From: Deefgea piscis
GTDB taxonomy: Bacteria; Pseudomonadota; Gammaproteobacteria; Burkholderiales; Chitinibacteraceae
Direction of reading: 5' to 3'
NCBI RefSeq assembly: GCF_019665785.1
Contig: NZ_CP081149.1
Coordinates: forward strand, 2,170,001 to 2,234,000
DNA: 64,000 nt
Part shown: one piece after another, positions 43,169 to 52,270 of the stretch
Position numbering within the stretch: position 1 is the first letter of the stretch
Layout: the number at the start of each line of letters is the position of its first letter
Program-made: the position numbers and the translations under genes
Notes under the pieces: model-generated
The model's database searches: none
Seen by the model: only the letters and a program-made list of their open reading frames with translations
Told to the model about the DNA's origin: nothing

Positions 43169-44116
43169 ATGCCCAATTTAGCTACAACATTTTTAGATCT
43201 ACCTCTGAACAACCCACTGATGAACGCCTCAGGGGTTTGGTGCAGCGTTGGCTCACAACTCGAAGCACTGCAAGAATCAGAAGCGGGCGCCATGGTGACC
43301 AAAAGCTGTACTTTACAGCCGCGCGATGGCAATCCCGAGCCGCGTTACCGCGTTCTCAATGGGGATAAGCCGTGGGGCAGTCTCAATTCGATGGGTCTAC
43401 CTAACGAAGGCTTTGCTTATTATTTGCGCTATACCGAGCGTCATGATTATGAGAGCAAGCCCTTGTTTATTTCGATTTCGGGTCTCACGCTCGATGACAA
43501 TTTGGCGATGATCGACAGCTTAAAAGACGCGGTGACACCAGCGATTTTAGAGATCAATTTATCGTGCCCGAATGTACCGGGCAAAGCGCAGCTGGGTTAT
43601 GATTTTGATGCCATGGATACTTTATTGGCCGAAGTCACCTCCGGTTACGGGCAACGCGCTTTAGGCGTTAAATTGCCACCGTATTTTGATATTGCGCATT
43701 TTGACGAAGCGGCAGCGATTTTAAATCGTTACCCAAGCGTCGCTTTCGTGACTTGTATTAATTCAATTGGTAATGCGCTGGCGATTGATATTGACAGTGA
43801 ATCGGTCATCATCAAACCGAAAGATGGCTTTGGTGGCTTGGGTGGCGATTACGTTCTACCGACTGCGCTAGCCAATGTGAATGCGTTTTATCGCCGTTGC
43901 CCAGAAAAAGCCATCATCGGTTGCGGTGGCGTGAAATCAGGTCACGAAGCATTCTTGCACATTCTAGCGGGTGCGACTTTGGTGCAAATGGGCACGGCGC
44001 TGTATGAAGAAGGCCCGAGCATTTTTGGCCGAGTGAAAGCTGAGCTTAGCGAAATCATGGCAAAGAAAGGTTATTCAAGCTTGTCACAATTTCATGGCAA
44101 GCTCAAAACCTTGTAA
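43169..44116 (+). CDS. pyrD: Dihydroorotate dehydrogenase, class 1A type
   Basis: 315 residues. NPLMNASGVWC, SGLTLDDNLAMI, the catalytic-Cys loop LEINLSCPNVPGKAQLGYDF, GVKLPPYFD, INSIGN and IIKPKDGFGGLGGDYVLPTALANV follow the class 1A enzyme of Lactococcus closely, including the C-terminal QFHGKLKTL. Class 1A enzymes are soluble dimers that oxidise dihydroorotate with fumarate as acceptor. Most proteobacteria use the membrane class 2 enzyme, which has Ser instead of Cys. An AGGGAG site precedes the ATG. The stop abuts the stop of the convergent phasin gene. Confidence 0.93.
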   Translation: MPNLATTFLDLPLNNPLMNASGVWCSVGSQLEALQESEAGAMVTKSCTLQPRDGNPEPRYRVLNGDKPWGSLNSMGLPNEGFAYYLRYTERHDYESKPLFISISGLTLDDNLAMIDSLKDAVTPAILEINLSCPNVPGKAQLGYDFDAMDTLLAEVTSGYGQRALGVKLPPYFDIAHFDEAAAILNRYPSVAFVTCINSIGNALAIDIDSESVIIKPKDGFGGLGGDYVLPTALANVNAFYRRCPEKAIIGCGGVKSGHEAFLHILAGATLVQMGTALYEEGPSIFGRVKAELSEIMAKKGYSSLSQFHGKLKTL

Positions 44117-44581
44117 TTAATCGTTCTCTTCTCGCAAGCGTTCTGCATTTTCGGTGGTGCGTTTATGCACTGGATGCAAAATAGCGTGCGCCATATCGGC
44201 GCTCGCTTGCGTGAGCAGCTCAGGACTGAGCAACTGATAAGAATATTGTTGCTGTGCGGCCAGCGCCTCTTGCGGCGAAGCCATACTGGCGGCGACCATG
44301 GCAATCGCCGCTTGATTTTGCTGCAAAGCCTTACTCCACAAGGCTTGCTGCATAGCCCCGATTTGCTGCAAAGCCGCGACAGAAGACTCACCCACCGCTT
44401 CGAGTTTTTCCATCCCCATCTGTGTCATTTCAGCTTGCTCGGCCACACTCGGATTAATCCCTGCTTGCGCGAGCATTTGTGTACGCTGTGAAAATACAAA
44501 GGCAGAGTCTAGCCACATTTCTTGCGTTTTTTGTGCCAACTCGTGCCATGTAGCAAACGGGTCTTGCGTGAATTGAGTCAT
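44117..44581 (-). CDS. Phasin-like polyhydroxyalkanoate granule protein
   Basis: 154 residues, mostly helical, Gln/Ala-rich: DPFATWHELAQKTQEMWLDSAFVFSQRTQMLAQAG, followed by repeated QQ/AL segments and a charged C-terminus. Length and composition fit the phasin family that coats PHA granules. No PHA synthase is in the window. It probably ends the pmbA-glycosylase transcript (gap of 24 bases). The stop is directly adjacent to the pyrD stop. Confidence 0.7.
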   Translation of the reverse strand: MTQFTQDPFATWHELAQKTQEMWLDSAFVFSQRTQMLAQAGINPSVAEQAEMTQMGMEKLEAVGESSVAALQQIGAMQQALWSKALQQNQAAIAMVAASMASPQEALAAQQQYSYQLLSPELLTQASADMAHAILHPVHKRTTENAERLREEND

Positions 44582-44605
44582 ATCATTTCTTATTCAAGAA
44601 AAGCA

Positions 44606-45232
44606 TTAATATTCGACCGGAACTGGGTCTAAACTGCGCCACAGATACCACGTGGCCACACTACACCACGGCTGCCACGCTGCGGCAAGCTCAATCAGCG
44701 CTGCACGCGGTAAACGCTCACCTGCGTGGTAATGCAGTGCAATGGCTTTGACCAAACCGATATCCGCCAGCGGCAAAACATTGGGACGTAGCAAATAAAA
44801 CAATAAAAACATTTCCGCCGACCAGCGCCCTATCCCACGGATTGAGATCAATTCTTGAATAATCGCCTCATCATCCCAATCCACCCACAAACTCGGATCT
44901 AAGCGCCCCGCTTGATGATGCACGGCCAAATCACAGAGGTATTCTACTTTTCTGGCGGATAAGCCACAGGCGCGCAGCGCTTCACGATCTTGCTGCAAAA
45001 CTGCGGCGCTCGACACATCACCCAGCGCCGCAGTGAGTCTAGCCCAGACTGTATCAGCCGCCTTGACCGAGATTTGTTGCCCAACAATCGCTCTAGCCAA
45101 GGTATGAAAAACATCTCCTCGGCTTTGCAGGCTAGCCGCAGGATGCGCCGCAATGAGCTTGGCCATCACTGCGTCTTGCGCCGCTAAATGCACGCAGGCT
45201 TGCTGCCAATACGCGGGAAGGTGCGTAGTCAT
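44606..45232 (-). CDS. DNA-3-methyladenine glycosylase (AlkA-like HhH-GPD)
   Basis: 208 residues, the short AlkA form without the N-terminal TBP-like domain. FHTLARAIVGQQISVKAADTVWARL, GLSARKVEYLCDLA, and the HhH-GPD motif LISIRGIGRWSAEMFLLFYLLRPNVLPLADIGL, with the catalytic Asp in the ADIGL segment. It removes alkylated bases from DNA. The start overlaps the pmbA stop by 4 bases (ATGA). Confidence 0.9.
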   Translation of the reverse strand: MTTHLPAYWQQACVHLAAQDAVMAKLIAAHPAASLQSRGDVFHTLARAIVGQQISVKAADTVWARLTAALGDVSSAAVLQQDREALRACGLSARKVEYLCDLAVHHQAGRLDPSLWVDWDDEAIIQELISIRGIGRWSAEMFLLFYLLRPNVLPLADIGLVKAIALHYHAGERLPRAALIELAAAWQPWCSVATWYLWRSLDPVPVEY

Positions 45233-46560
45233 TCACCGGCCACGGTCATTTTTTCGATCAAAATCGAGCCAACATGGCGGCTACTCGAGCGCAAACCATC
45301 ATCGCCTACCGCAATAATTTGCTGATACATCTCACGCAAATTACCTGCAATGGTGATTTCTTCAACCGGATATTGAATCACGCCATTTTCAACCCAAAAT
45401 CCAGCGGCGCCACGCGAATAATCTCCAGTCACCATATTGGTGCCGTGACCAAGCAACTCGGTGACCAACAAGCCCGTGCCCATCAAACCCAATAGACTGG
45501 CCGCATCGATGGTGGGCGCCACCAATAGATTATGCGGGCCACCGGCATTACCCGTGGTATCCATCCCTAGCTTGCGCGCTGAATAGCTACCAAGGAAATA
45601 CCCCTGCTGCAAACCCGCATCCACCACAGTACGTGCCACGGTGGCAACGCCCTCGGCATCAAAAGCACCACTGGCAAAACCGCGCTTCAAAAATGGATCT
45701 TCAGTAATCGTGACGCATGGCGAAAATACCGATTTGCCTAGGCTATCAACCAAAAAGCTCGATTTTCGATATAAGCTAGCGCCGCTCACTGCGGCAATCC
45801 AATGCCCGATCAAAGAACTCGCCACGGGCGCTTCAAACAATACGGGGTAATCACCCGTTTTTAAGCGCCGCGCACCTAATCGGCGAATCGTACGCTCGCC
45901 AGCGCGTTGACCAATTTTCTTAGCCGAATCTAAATCGGTCTCGGCGCGCGCCGAGCTATACCAATAATCACGCTGCATGCCGCTTTCATCTTCGGCAATC
46001 ACTGCCGCAGAAATACTGTAGCGCGTACTGGTTCCCGTCCCCATAAAGCCCAAGGAATTGGCGTACACCCAGCGCGAACCAGAAGTCGATACTGTTGCGC
46101 CATCGGAGTTATTAATTCGCGGATCGACGCCGCGAGCGGCGGCTTCGCATTCTCGTGCTAACTCAATCGCGCCTTCCACCGATAAAGGCCAAGGGTGATA
46201 TAAATCCAAATCGGGAAAGTGCGTACACAAGCGTGCAGGATCAGCCTGACCAGCAAACTCATCGGCCGCAGTGTATTTCGCGATGCTTAACGCTTTATTG
46301 ACCGTTTCAGCTAAAGCCGCAGCGGAAAAATCGCTACTGCTGGCATGCGCTTTTTGCTGACCCAGATAAACGGTAACATTCACACCTTTATCGCGGTTGT
46401 ATTCAATCGTCTCGACTTCGTCCAAACGAGTCGATACATTTTGGCCCGCGCCTTCGGAAACCTCAACGTCGCAAGCGCTTGCGCCTTGTTTTTGCGCCTC
46501 TTGTAACACTTGCGCGGCTAAATCACGCAGGTTTTGTTCACTAAAACTAAATTCAGACAC
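45229..46560 (-). CDS. pmbA: Metalloprotease PmbA (TldE)
   Basis: 443 residues from GTG 46560 (VSEFSFSEQNL), matching the E. coli length; a further upstream GTG at 46623 leaves only 14 bases before the divergent darP gene. The sequence follows E. coli PmbA: STRLDEVETIEYNRDKGVNVTVYLGQQKAHASSSDFS, YRKSSFLVDSLGKSVF, SARKLGMDTTGNAGGPHN, and GTGLLVTELLGHGTNMVTGDYSRGAAGFWVENGVIQYPVEEITIAGNL at the end. It pairs with TldD, encoded elsewhere, to degrade unfolded peptides and to mature some peptides such as microcin B17. Confidence 0.95.
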   Translation of the reverse strand: MSEFSFSEQNLRDLAAQVLQEAQKQGASACDVEVSEGAGQNVSTRLDEVETIEYNRDKGVNVTVYLGQQKAHASSSDFSAAALAETVNKALSIAKYTAADEFAGQADPARLCTHFPDLDLYHPWPLSVEGAIELARECEAAARGVDPRINNSDGATVSTSGSRWVYANSLGFMGTGTSTRYSISAAVIAEDESGMQRDYWYSSARAETDLDSAKKIGQRAGERTIRRLGARRLKTGDYPVLFEAPVASSLIGHWIAAVSGASLYRKSSFLVDSLGKSVFSPCVTITEDPFLKRGFASGAFDAEGVATVARTVVDAGLQQGYFLGSYSARKLGMDTTGNAGGPHNLLVAPTIDAASLLGLMGTGLLVTELLGHGTNMVTGDYSRGAAGFWVENGVIQYPVEEITIAGNLREMYQQIIAVGDDGLRSSSRHVGSILIEKMTVAGE

Positions 46561-46637
46561 AGAAGTTTTCCCAGAAGAACAATCAGTAACACGGTTTCGT
46601 TTGGTATCATACTGCTTTTGCACAAGTTCTTGACACC

Positions 46638-47213
46638 ATGACCAACCTAAATCAATACGACAGCGATGAGCCCGTTGGCATCATCAGCAAGTCACAAGCC
46701 AAACGTGACGCATTAGCGTTGCAAGAATTGGGCGCGACTTTGCTGGAATATACGCCAAAACAACTCGCCCCTTTGAATCTGCCAGAAAACATCTTGGATG
46801 CAGTCAAAGAAGGTCGGAAAATCACGGCCAATGGTGCCACCGCTCGCCAGAAGCAGTATATCGGCAAATTGATGCGAAATATCGATCCAGCCCCAATTTA
46901 TGCGTTTCTTGATGCGCAAAAAGGCATTTCAAACACGCACAATATTTGGCTGCACCAAATTGAGCGTTTACGCGAAAAAATGCTCACCGATGTAAAAACC
47001 GTTGAAACCTTTATCGCCGACTATCCTGAAGTTGATATTCAACACCTGCGCCAATTAATTCGCAATTCAATCAAAGAACGCCAACAACAAGAAGCTGGCA
47101 AGCACGTACCTCCAAAAGCCTTCCGTGAATTATTTCAGTTAATGAAAACATTTATCAAAGAGCCTGCAACCGGATACCAAGACCCAGAAGAAGAAGCCCC
47201 GACCAAGGATTAA
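46638..47213 (+). CDS. darP: Ribosome-associated protein DarP (YjgA/DUF615)
   Basis: 191 residues, DUF615: SKSQAKRDALALQELGATLLEYTPKQLAPLNLPENILDAVKEGRKI, ATARQKQYIGKLMRNIDPAPIYAFL and RQLIRNSIKERQQQEAGKHVPPKAFRELFQLMK. In E. coli DarP associates with 50S subunits late in their maturation. Divergent from pmbA, a conserved proteobacterial pairing. The HAD gene follows after 3 bases. Confidence 0.94.
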   Translation: MTNLNQYDSDEPVGIISKSQAKRDALALQELGATLLEYTPKQLAPLNLPENILDAVKEGRKITANGATARQKQYIGKLMRNIDPAPIYAFLDAQKGISNTHNIWLHQIERLREKMLTDVKTVETFIADYPEVDIQHLRQLIRNSIKERQQQEAGKHVPPKAFRELFQLMKTFIKEPATGYQDPEEEAPTKD

Positions 47214-47216
47214 TTT

Positions 47217-47882
47217 ATGCACACCGATTCAGCTCCGATTCTTAGCGCGCACGGTTTTTTATTTGATATGGATGGCACCTTGGTGGATTCAACGCTTTGC
47301 ATTGAAAAAATCTGGCGCAATTGGGCTGAACGTCATCAAATCGATTTCTCCGCCATTTTAAAAGTCATGCATGGTCGACGTGGTGAAGAAACCATTGCCC
47401 TAGTTGCACCCCATCTGGATGCTCAAGCAGAAACAGCGCAGTTGATTGCAGAAGAATTACTGAGCCTTGACGGCTCGGCAGCAATCGCCGGCGCGAAGGA
47501 TTTTCTTGAGTCACTCGATCTCGACCAATGGGCTGTGGTCACCTCGGCGCCACGCGAATTGGCGCTGGCAAAACTGGCTTTTGTTGGCCTGCCGACGCCC
47601 AAATACTTAATTGGCGCAGAAGATGTAACTTTAGGCAAACCCAATCCAGCACCCTACTTACAAGGCGCTGCATTACTGCAACTTGATGCTCATGATTGCA
47701 TCGCATTTGAAGATGCGCCAGCGGGAATTCGTTCCGCACATGCAGCAGGCGCACACGTGATTGCCATTAGCCATGCGGCCGGAGTAGATTCAACTGGTTT
47801 GGCGCAATTTAGCGTTCGTGACTTTACGGCAGTGCAATTAAACCGCACGGCATCAAGTTTTACTTTGAGTATTTCAGCATGA
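47217..47882 (+). CDS. HAD-family phosphatase
   Basis: 221 residues, HAD subfamily IA: LFDMDGTLVDSTLC (motif I), VVTSAPRELALAK (II), LGKPNPAPYLQGA (III) and AFEDAPAGIRSAHAAGA (IV). Resembles YfbT/GPP-type sugar- or glycerol-phosphate phosphatases (GHLGRRGEET-like segment here MHGRRGEETI). Third gene of darP-HAD-mogA; the last 4 bases overlap the mogA start. Confidence 0.9.
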   Translation: MHTDSAPILSAHGFLFDMDGTLVDSTLCIEKIWRNWAERHQIDFSAILKVMHGRRGEETIALVAPHLDAQAETAQLIAEELLSLDGSAAIAGAKDFLESLDLDQWAVVTSAPRELALAKLAFVGLPTPKYLIGAEDVTLGKPNPAPYLQGAALLQLDAHDCIAFEDAPAGIRSAHAAGAHVIAISHAAGVDSTGLAQFSVRDFTAVQLNRTASSFTLSISA

Positions 47883-48460
47883 ATTCTGCATTAAAAATTG
47901 GGCTTGTTTCTATCTCTGATCGAGCCAGCAGCGGCATTTATGCAGACCAAGGCATACCGGCACTTCGTGAATGGCTAACCCAAGTACTCACCACACCCTT
48001 CACACTAGAAACTCGCCTCATTGCCGACGAGCAATCGCTAATCGAGCAAACCTTAGTCGAACTAGTCGATATCGCCGCTTGCCAACTCGTACTGACTACC
48101 GGTGGTACTGGCCCCGCTAAACGCGATGTCACGCCTGAAGCAACGCGAGCAGTTATGGATAAAGAAATGCCAGGGTTTGGCGAGCAAATGCGGCAGATTA
48201 GTTTGCATTTTGTTCCGACAGCTATTTTGTCTCGACAAACTGCAGTTATTCGCGGCAATAGTTTGATCTTAAACTTACCAGGGCAACCCAAATCGATCAA
48301 AGAAACATTAGAAGGCTTAAAAGACGATCAAGGCCAAACACTCGTGCCGGGTATTTTCTCTGCCATCCCATATTGCATTCAATTACTTGATGGTCCATAC
48401 ATAGAAACAGACCCTACAATTGTAAAATCATTCCGACCCAAATCGGCGATACGGCAATAA
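47879..48460 (+). CDS. mogA: Molybdopterin adenylyltransferase MogA
   Basis: 193 residues of the MogA/MoaB family: GLVSISDRASSGIYADQGIPALREWL, LVLTTGGTGPAKRDVTPEATRAVMDKEMPGFGEQMRQISL, the AILSRQTAVIRGNSLILNLPGQPKSIKE motif and the C-terminal IPYCIQLLDGPYIET. It adenylylates molybdopterin before molybdenum insertion. No other moa or moe genes are near. Ends in a strong terminator. Confidence 0.95.
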   Translation: MNSALKIGLVSISDRASSGIYADQGIPALREWLTQVLTTPFTLETRLIADEQSLIEQTLVELVDIAACQLVLTTGGTGPAKRDVTPEATRAVMDKEMPGFGEQMRQISLHFVPTAILSRQTAVIRGNSLILNLPGQPKSIKETLEGLKDDQGQTLVPGIFSAIPYCIQLLDGPYIETDPTIVKSFRPKSAIRQ

Positions 48461-48469
48461 TTGACCAAT

Positions 48470-48503
48470 AAAAAATGGCGTGAGTTTCACGCCATTTTTT
48501 ATG
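48470..48503. terminator. Bidirectional terminator between mogA and the PilZ-like gene
   Basis: AAAAATGGCGTG, 5-base loop, CACGCCATTTTTT. An A-run on one side and a T-run on the other serve both convergent transcripts. Confidence 0.93.
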
Positions 48504-48524
48504 AACCATATTCAATTGCATTCA

Positions 48525-50240
48525 TTATGCTTGCCGCAACACATTCACAGTAACCCAAGCCCAATCAACACCTTTTTCTAACACTGTACCTAAACTCACC
48601 GAGAACTTTTTATCTCGTGCATTCACTTGATAGACTTTATCCAAGCCATAATCAGCCAAATTCATTATCAAAGTATTCACGCTAGTGCCGTTTATTTGGT
48701 GCGGCACATACAGCGCAGTACGAACATTGGGTAATTCAAGTCCTGCAGTAAAATTCAAATCGGCAACAGTAATTGTTTCCGGACGATCTTTTTGCAGTGA
48801 CTTCATCCCAACCATAACCGGTGAGACACAAATAATTTGCACTCCCACAGAAACTTCATCGTCACTCAAGCGAGCGATTCGACGCAAAATACCAATTCGC
48901 CAATTCGCTTCATTATTTTCGCGCGAGGCCAACAATAAACTCGGCCGTATCCATTCGTTTTCAGAAAATCGTAATGTAGCGCCAAAACCATCAGCGCTTT
49001 CATTATCAATAGACCAACTATGCCAATCAACTTCTTGCTTGGTGTTGCTAGTAAAACTATATGGATTGGCGGCTAATTTTTCTTTGGTTCTTGAAGAAAC
49101 AAAACCATATAAACGCATATCCATGATTTCATCATAATCAACTGAGCCTTTAGCCTCTGCACCTTGCCGATTAAATTTATCGTTATCTAATTTTACATAC
49201 CGACAAATACGATCCAAACCATAAATCACATCAGCCGATTTACTCACCTTTTGTCTAGCGCTTCGCTTTACCTGACTATTACGCATACACATGGTCCAAA
49301 ATACATCCAAGTGTTTGAGTAAATCACTCACCGTTGCACCACGCGAATCGGAATTCAATCCTAATGAGGCATAACTCGAGCCGGTCATTAATTTGCCCAA
49401 TGTCTCTTGAATATGCCCAATTAAATCATTCAATCCCCAATAACGATAAGGTTCTCCCAGTAAATCGTTATTGATTTTTTGTGGGCCTTGCGACTCTTGC
49501 AAATTGATGCAGAAATGATGCTGCGTATCTTGATATTTTCGGCCGATCTGAATGAATTTAGACCATTGCTCAAGCCAGCCATCGATCATGTCAATTTGAC
49601 GCACCGATAAGTTATTATTCGACAAGGTATTGAGCATGAGCATTTGAATATATTCATCGGCACATGATGACACGTCATCCTTACCGTTTGAATAAAGCAC
49701 AAATGAATTACAGTCAAAACCGCCAATTTCAGATAAGCGATACATCTGATGCGCTTGCAACCACAATTTTGGTGGTACTTTTTCAAAACGGAAGTAATGC
49801 CATTTGGCTTGAATAGCGAGATAACGCAAACTACGCGCCAACACCACAGGCATTAAAGAATCAAATGACTGCTGCGGGCTTTCGCTGCCATCGGCTTGCA
49901 CAAATCGCTGATAAGCATCCACCATATCCGTAGAAAAGCTCACTACGGACTTCCAGAGCTGCTGCTCCATTTCTTTCGACATGCGTGGATTAGAAATATA
50001 TTGATAACAAACCGCGTCAAATGACTCTTGGATTTGTTCATCTATTAGCATTAAAGCTTGCAAGCGTTCCAATGAAACTTTATCCGCTGCCGCAATAAAA
50101 TCTGTGACTAACTCGTGCACTTTATTGCAACGAGATGCAGGATCTAATTGCAATATTTGTTTGCACCATTGCTGCGCAGATTTTTGATTTGCTAGCGGTG
50201 ATTTTTCACGCGAAAAAAGCGAACTAATTCGATCGAGCAT
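48525..50240 (-). CDS. Large protein with a C-terminal PilZ-like segment, function unknown
   Basis: 571 residues from ATG 50240; the upstream TTG adds only four residues. The N-terminal 370 residues are mainly helical with no motif I know. A C-terminal segment contains NESADGFG (about 413-420), matching the (D/N)xSxxG half of a PilZ motif, followed by WRIGILRRIARLSDDEVSVGVQII, as in betaproteobacterial PilZ proteins. The RxxxR half is not clear, so c-di-GMP binding is doubtful. No signal peptide or membrane helix. A SpoIIAA-like gene lies 47 bases upstream on the same strand. Confidence 0.72.
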   Translation of the reverse strand: MLDRISSLFSREKSPLANQKSAQQWCKQILQLDPASRCNKVHELVTDFIAAADKVSLERLQALMLIDEQIQESFDAVCYQYISNPRMSKEMEQQLWKSVVSFSTDMVDAYQRFVQADGSESPQQSFDSLMPVVLARSLRYLAIQAKWHYFRFEKVPPKLWLQAHQMYRLSEIGGFDCNSFVLYSNGKDDVSSCADEYIQMLMLNTLSNNNLSVRQIDMIDGWLEQWSKFIQIGRKYQDTQHHFCINLQESQGPQKINNDLLGEPYRYWGLNDLIGHIQETLGKLMTGSSYASLGLNSDSRGATVSDLLKHLDVFWTMCMRNSQVKRSARQKVSKSADVIYGLDRICRYVKLDNDKFNRQGAEAKGSVDYDEIMDMRLYGFVSSRTKEKLAANPYSFTSNTKQEVDWHSWSIDNESADGFGATLRFSENEWIRPSLLLASRENNEANWRIGILRRIARLSDDEVSVGVQIICVSPVMVGMKSLQKDRPETITVADLNFTAGLELPNVRTALYVPHQINGTSVNTLIMNLADYGLDKVYQVNARDKKFSVSLGTVLEKGVDWAWVTVNVLRQA

Positions 50241-50287
50241 ATTTATATCCAAACTGCATGTTTTGTCGTCAACATAAAATACGACAT

Positions 50288-50647
50288 TTAAGCGGCAATA
50301 TTTATATCTTCAAGCCACTGCTGTGCGCTCACAATATCGGCAAATACTTTTATTTCAGATTCAGATATAACTTGATTTAACCAAACGGACCAAACCACCC
50401 ACTGATCATCACTGACCACGGCTACTCGATCAAAATTTTGTCGGTTTTGTTTTGAAAACCGGATTTCTTCTAATGCCATATCGATGGTATAGCCATCCAT
50501 TAATCTCAAATCGAGCAAAAGTCGGGCGGCCCCATGAAAACGAATGTCATACAAGACATTATCTTCGAACTCTTTATAGTCTTGCAGTGTAAAATGTTCA
50601 AACACCACCGCATGCGTATATTTAGCTTCGTGTGAAATACTAATCAT
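50288..50647 (-). CDS. SpoIIAA/STAS-like protein
   Basis: 119 residues from ATG 50647 (GGGG upstream). It matches the SpoIIAA-like family (PF11964 type): FEHFTLQDYKEFEDNVLYDIRFHGAARLLLDLRLMDGYTIDMALEEIRFSKQNRQNFDRVAVVSDDQWVVW. These small alpha/beta proteins resemble STAS/SEC14 folds; some are lipid-binding or anti-anti-sigma-like, but function is mostly unknown. Likely operon partner of the PilZ-like gene. Follows pdxJ in the opposite side of the conserved rpoE-pdxJ block, where acpS is often found. Confidence 0.8.
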   Translation of the reverse strand: MISISHEAKYTHAVVFEHFTLQDYKEFEDNVLYDIRFHGAARLLLDLRLMDGYTIDMALEEIRFSKQNRQNFDRVAVVSDDQWVVWSVWLNQVISESEIKVFADIVSAQQWLEDINIAA

Positions 50648-50724
50648 GACTATCCCCTCAAGTATGAACAACTAAGGTAAATCTGATCACCTAAAGATTC
50701 AGTTAGGTGCCGTCAGGCTCACAA

Positions 50725-51462
50725 TTAACCGCAGCGCGCAGCCTGCATTAATGCTTTCATTTCAACAATGGCGGCTTTTAAACCCACAAAAATTGAATGC
50801 GAAATTAAAGCATGCCCAATATTAAGCTCTTCAATTTCAGTAATGGCGGCAATAGCTTGTACATTATGATAATGCAAACCATGCCCAGCATTGACCACTA
50901 AACCTAAAGAGGCGGCATAAGCTGCAGCTTCTTTAACGCGCTCTAATTCAGATTGTTGCTCAACCCTATTTTTAGCATCAGCATAACGGCCAGTATGAAT
51001 CTCAACCACTGGCGCACCCAATTCATGCGCCAATTTAATTTGTGCGTGATTCGGATCGATAAAAATTGAAGTGCGAATCCCTGCGTCTTGTAATGTTTGA
51101 ATATATCGGCCGCAATGCGCTGGATTGGCGAGTAAATCGAGTCCACCCTCAGTCGTAACTTCTGCGCGATGTTCTGGCACCAAGCAAACGTCTTGCGGCT
51201 GAATGTCTAGCGCATGCGCCAGCATTTCTTCGGTCAATGCCATTTCTAAATTCATGCGCGTTTGCAATACCGCACGCACTAAACGGACATCTTCATCACG
51301 GATATGCCGACGATCTTCACGTAGATGCAAGGTAATTAAATCAGCACCTGCTTGCTCGGCGAGTTGCGCCGCCAACACAGGCTGTGGATAGAGCGTACCA
51401 CGGGCATTACGTACCGTTGCAACATGGTCAATATTAACACCGAGTAAAATAGAACGAGACAT
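50725..51462 (-). CDS. pdxJ: Pyridoxine 5'-phosphate synthase
   Basis: 245 residues, TIM barrel: [96 protein letters not shown] and [17 protein letters not shown]. It condenses 1-deoxyxylulose 5-phosphate with 3-amino-2-oxopropyl phosphate. Last gene of the rnc-era-recO-pdxJ series, 73 bases after recO. Confidence 0.97.
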   Translation of the reverse strand: MSRSILLGVNIDHVATVRNARGTLYPQPVLAAQLAEQAGADLITLHLREDRRHIRDEDVRLVRAVLQTRMNLEMALTEEMLAHALDIQPQDVCLVPEHRAEVTTEGGLDLLANPAHCGRYIQTLQDAGIRTSIFIDPNHAQIKLAHELGAPVVEIHTGRYADAKNRVEQQSELERVKEAAAYAASLGLVVNAGHGLHYHNVQAIAAITEIEELNIGHALISHSIFVGLKAAIVEMKALMQAARCG

Positions 51463-51535
51463 TGCAAATTAATCCTATTAATTAAGGTATAAGCCAGCAA
51501 CATAGCAATAGTATGCGCTAGTAAAGCATACCCTA

Positions 51536-52267
51536 TTATAACTTCTGCAAATCAATCAGCAATTGTCGCGTGTGCAATACGGAATCACCCAAAACCGCAG
51601 CAATCGATTGTCGCATCCACATTTTGGCCCATGGCAATACCTGCTGATCAGTAAAATCCCCCGCAGCAAATGCCAAAACAAGCGCAGCAGGACAAGCAGC
51701 AGCACTTTGGCTAGGCACTAAACCAACGCCATATTCAAACTCATATCGTTCAAGTAAATTAAGCGGTTGATCTGAACGGGCGATACGCTGCCAATCAATA
51801 CCATACCCCAAGCTATCGAGTAATTGGCGCTCAAACAAACGTAAAATAGGCTCGACCGCACGTTGATCCGTACCGAGTTTACCTAAAGCTTGAATCGCAG
51901 AAAAATAAGCGGCAAATAAAGCGGGATTGGCTTCTTCTTTAGGACATAAACGCTGCAGTAGCTCGTTCATATAAAAACCACACAACAGCGGCAAGCCACT
52001 TAACTGGGGCAAGCCAGGCTGCCATTGTGCAGCATGCAGTGTTTTTAATTCCCCGCCCCCAAACCACGACAACAACAATGGCTGAAAACCCAGTAAAACA
52101 CTGCGAATTTGCGAACCTGGTCGCTGCACCCCACGCGCATAGAGCGTTAAACGACCATGATCTCGAGAAAACACATCCAGCAAGCGGCTCGTTTCACGAT
52201 ACGCATACTGGTGCAAAACAAAAGCAGGCTGCAAATTAATCCGCAGCTTACTTGACGAACGCGTCAT
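51536..52267 (-). CDS. recO: DNA repair protein RecO
   Basis: 243 residues: N-terminal OB fold (FVLHQYAYRETSRLLDVFSRDHGRLTLYARGVQRPGSQIRSVLLGFQPLLLSWFG) and a helical C-terminal domain (CGFYMNELLQRLCPKEEANPALFAAYF; LLDSLGYGIDW). RecO anneals DNA and loads RecA at gaps with RecR. No zinc-finger cysteines are visible, as is common in proteobacteria. Starts 3 bases after era. Confidence 0.94.
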   Translation of the reverse strand: MTRSSSKLRINLQPAFVLHQYAYRETSRLLDVFSRDHGRLTLYARGVQRPGSQIRSVLLGFQPLLLSWFGGGELKTLHAAQWQPGLPQLSGLPLLCGFYMNELLQRLCPKEEANPALFAAYFSAIQALGKLGTDQRAVEPILRLFERQLLDSLGYGIDWQRIARSDQPLNLLERYEFEYGVGLVPSQSAAACPAALVLAFAAGDFTDQQVLPWAKMWMRQSIAAVLGDSVLHTRQLLIDLQKL

Positions 52268-52270
52268 GCT

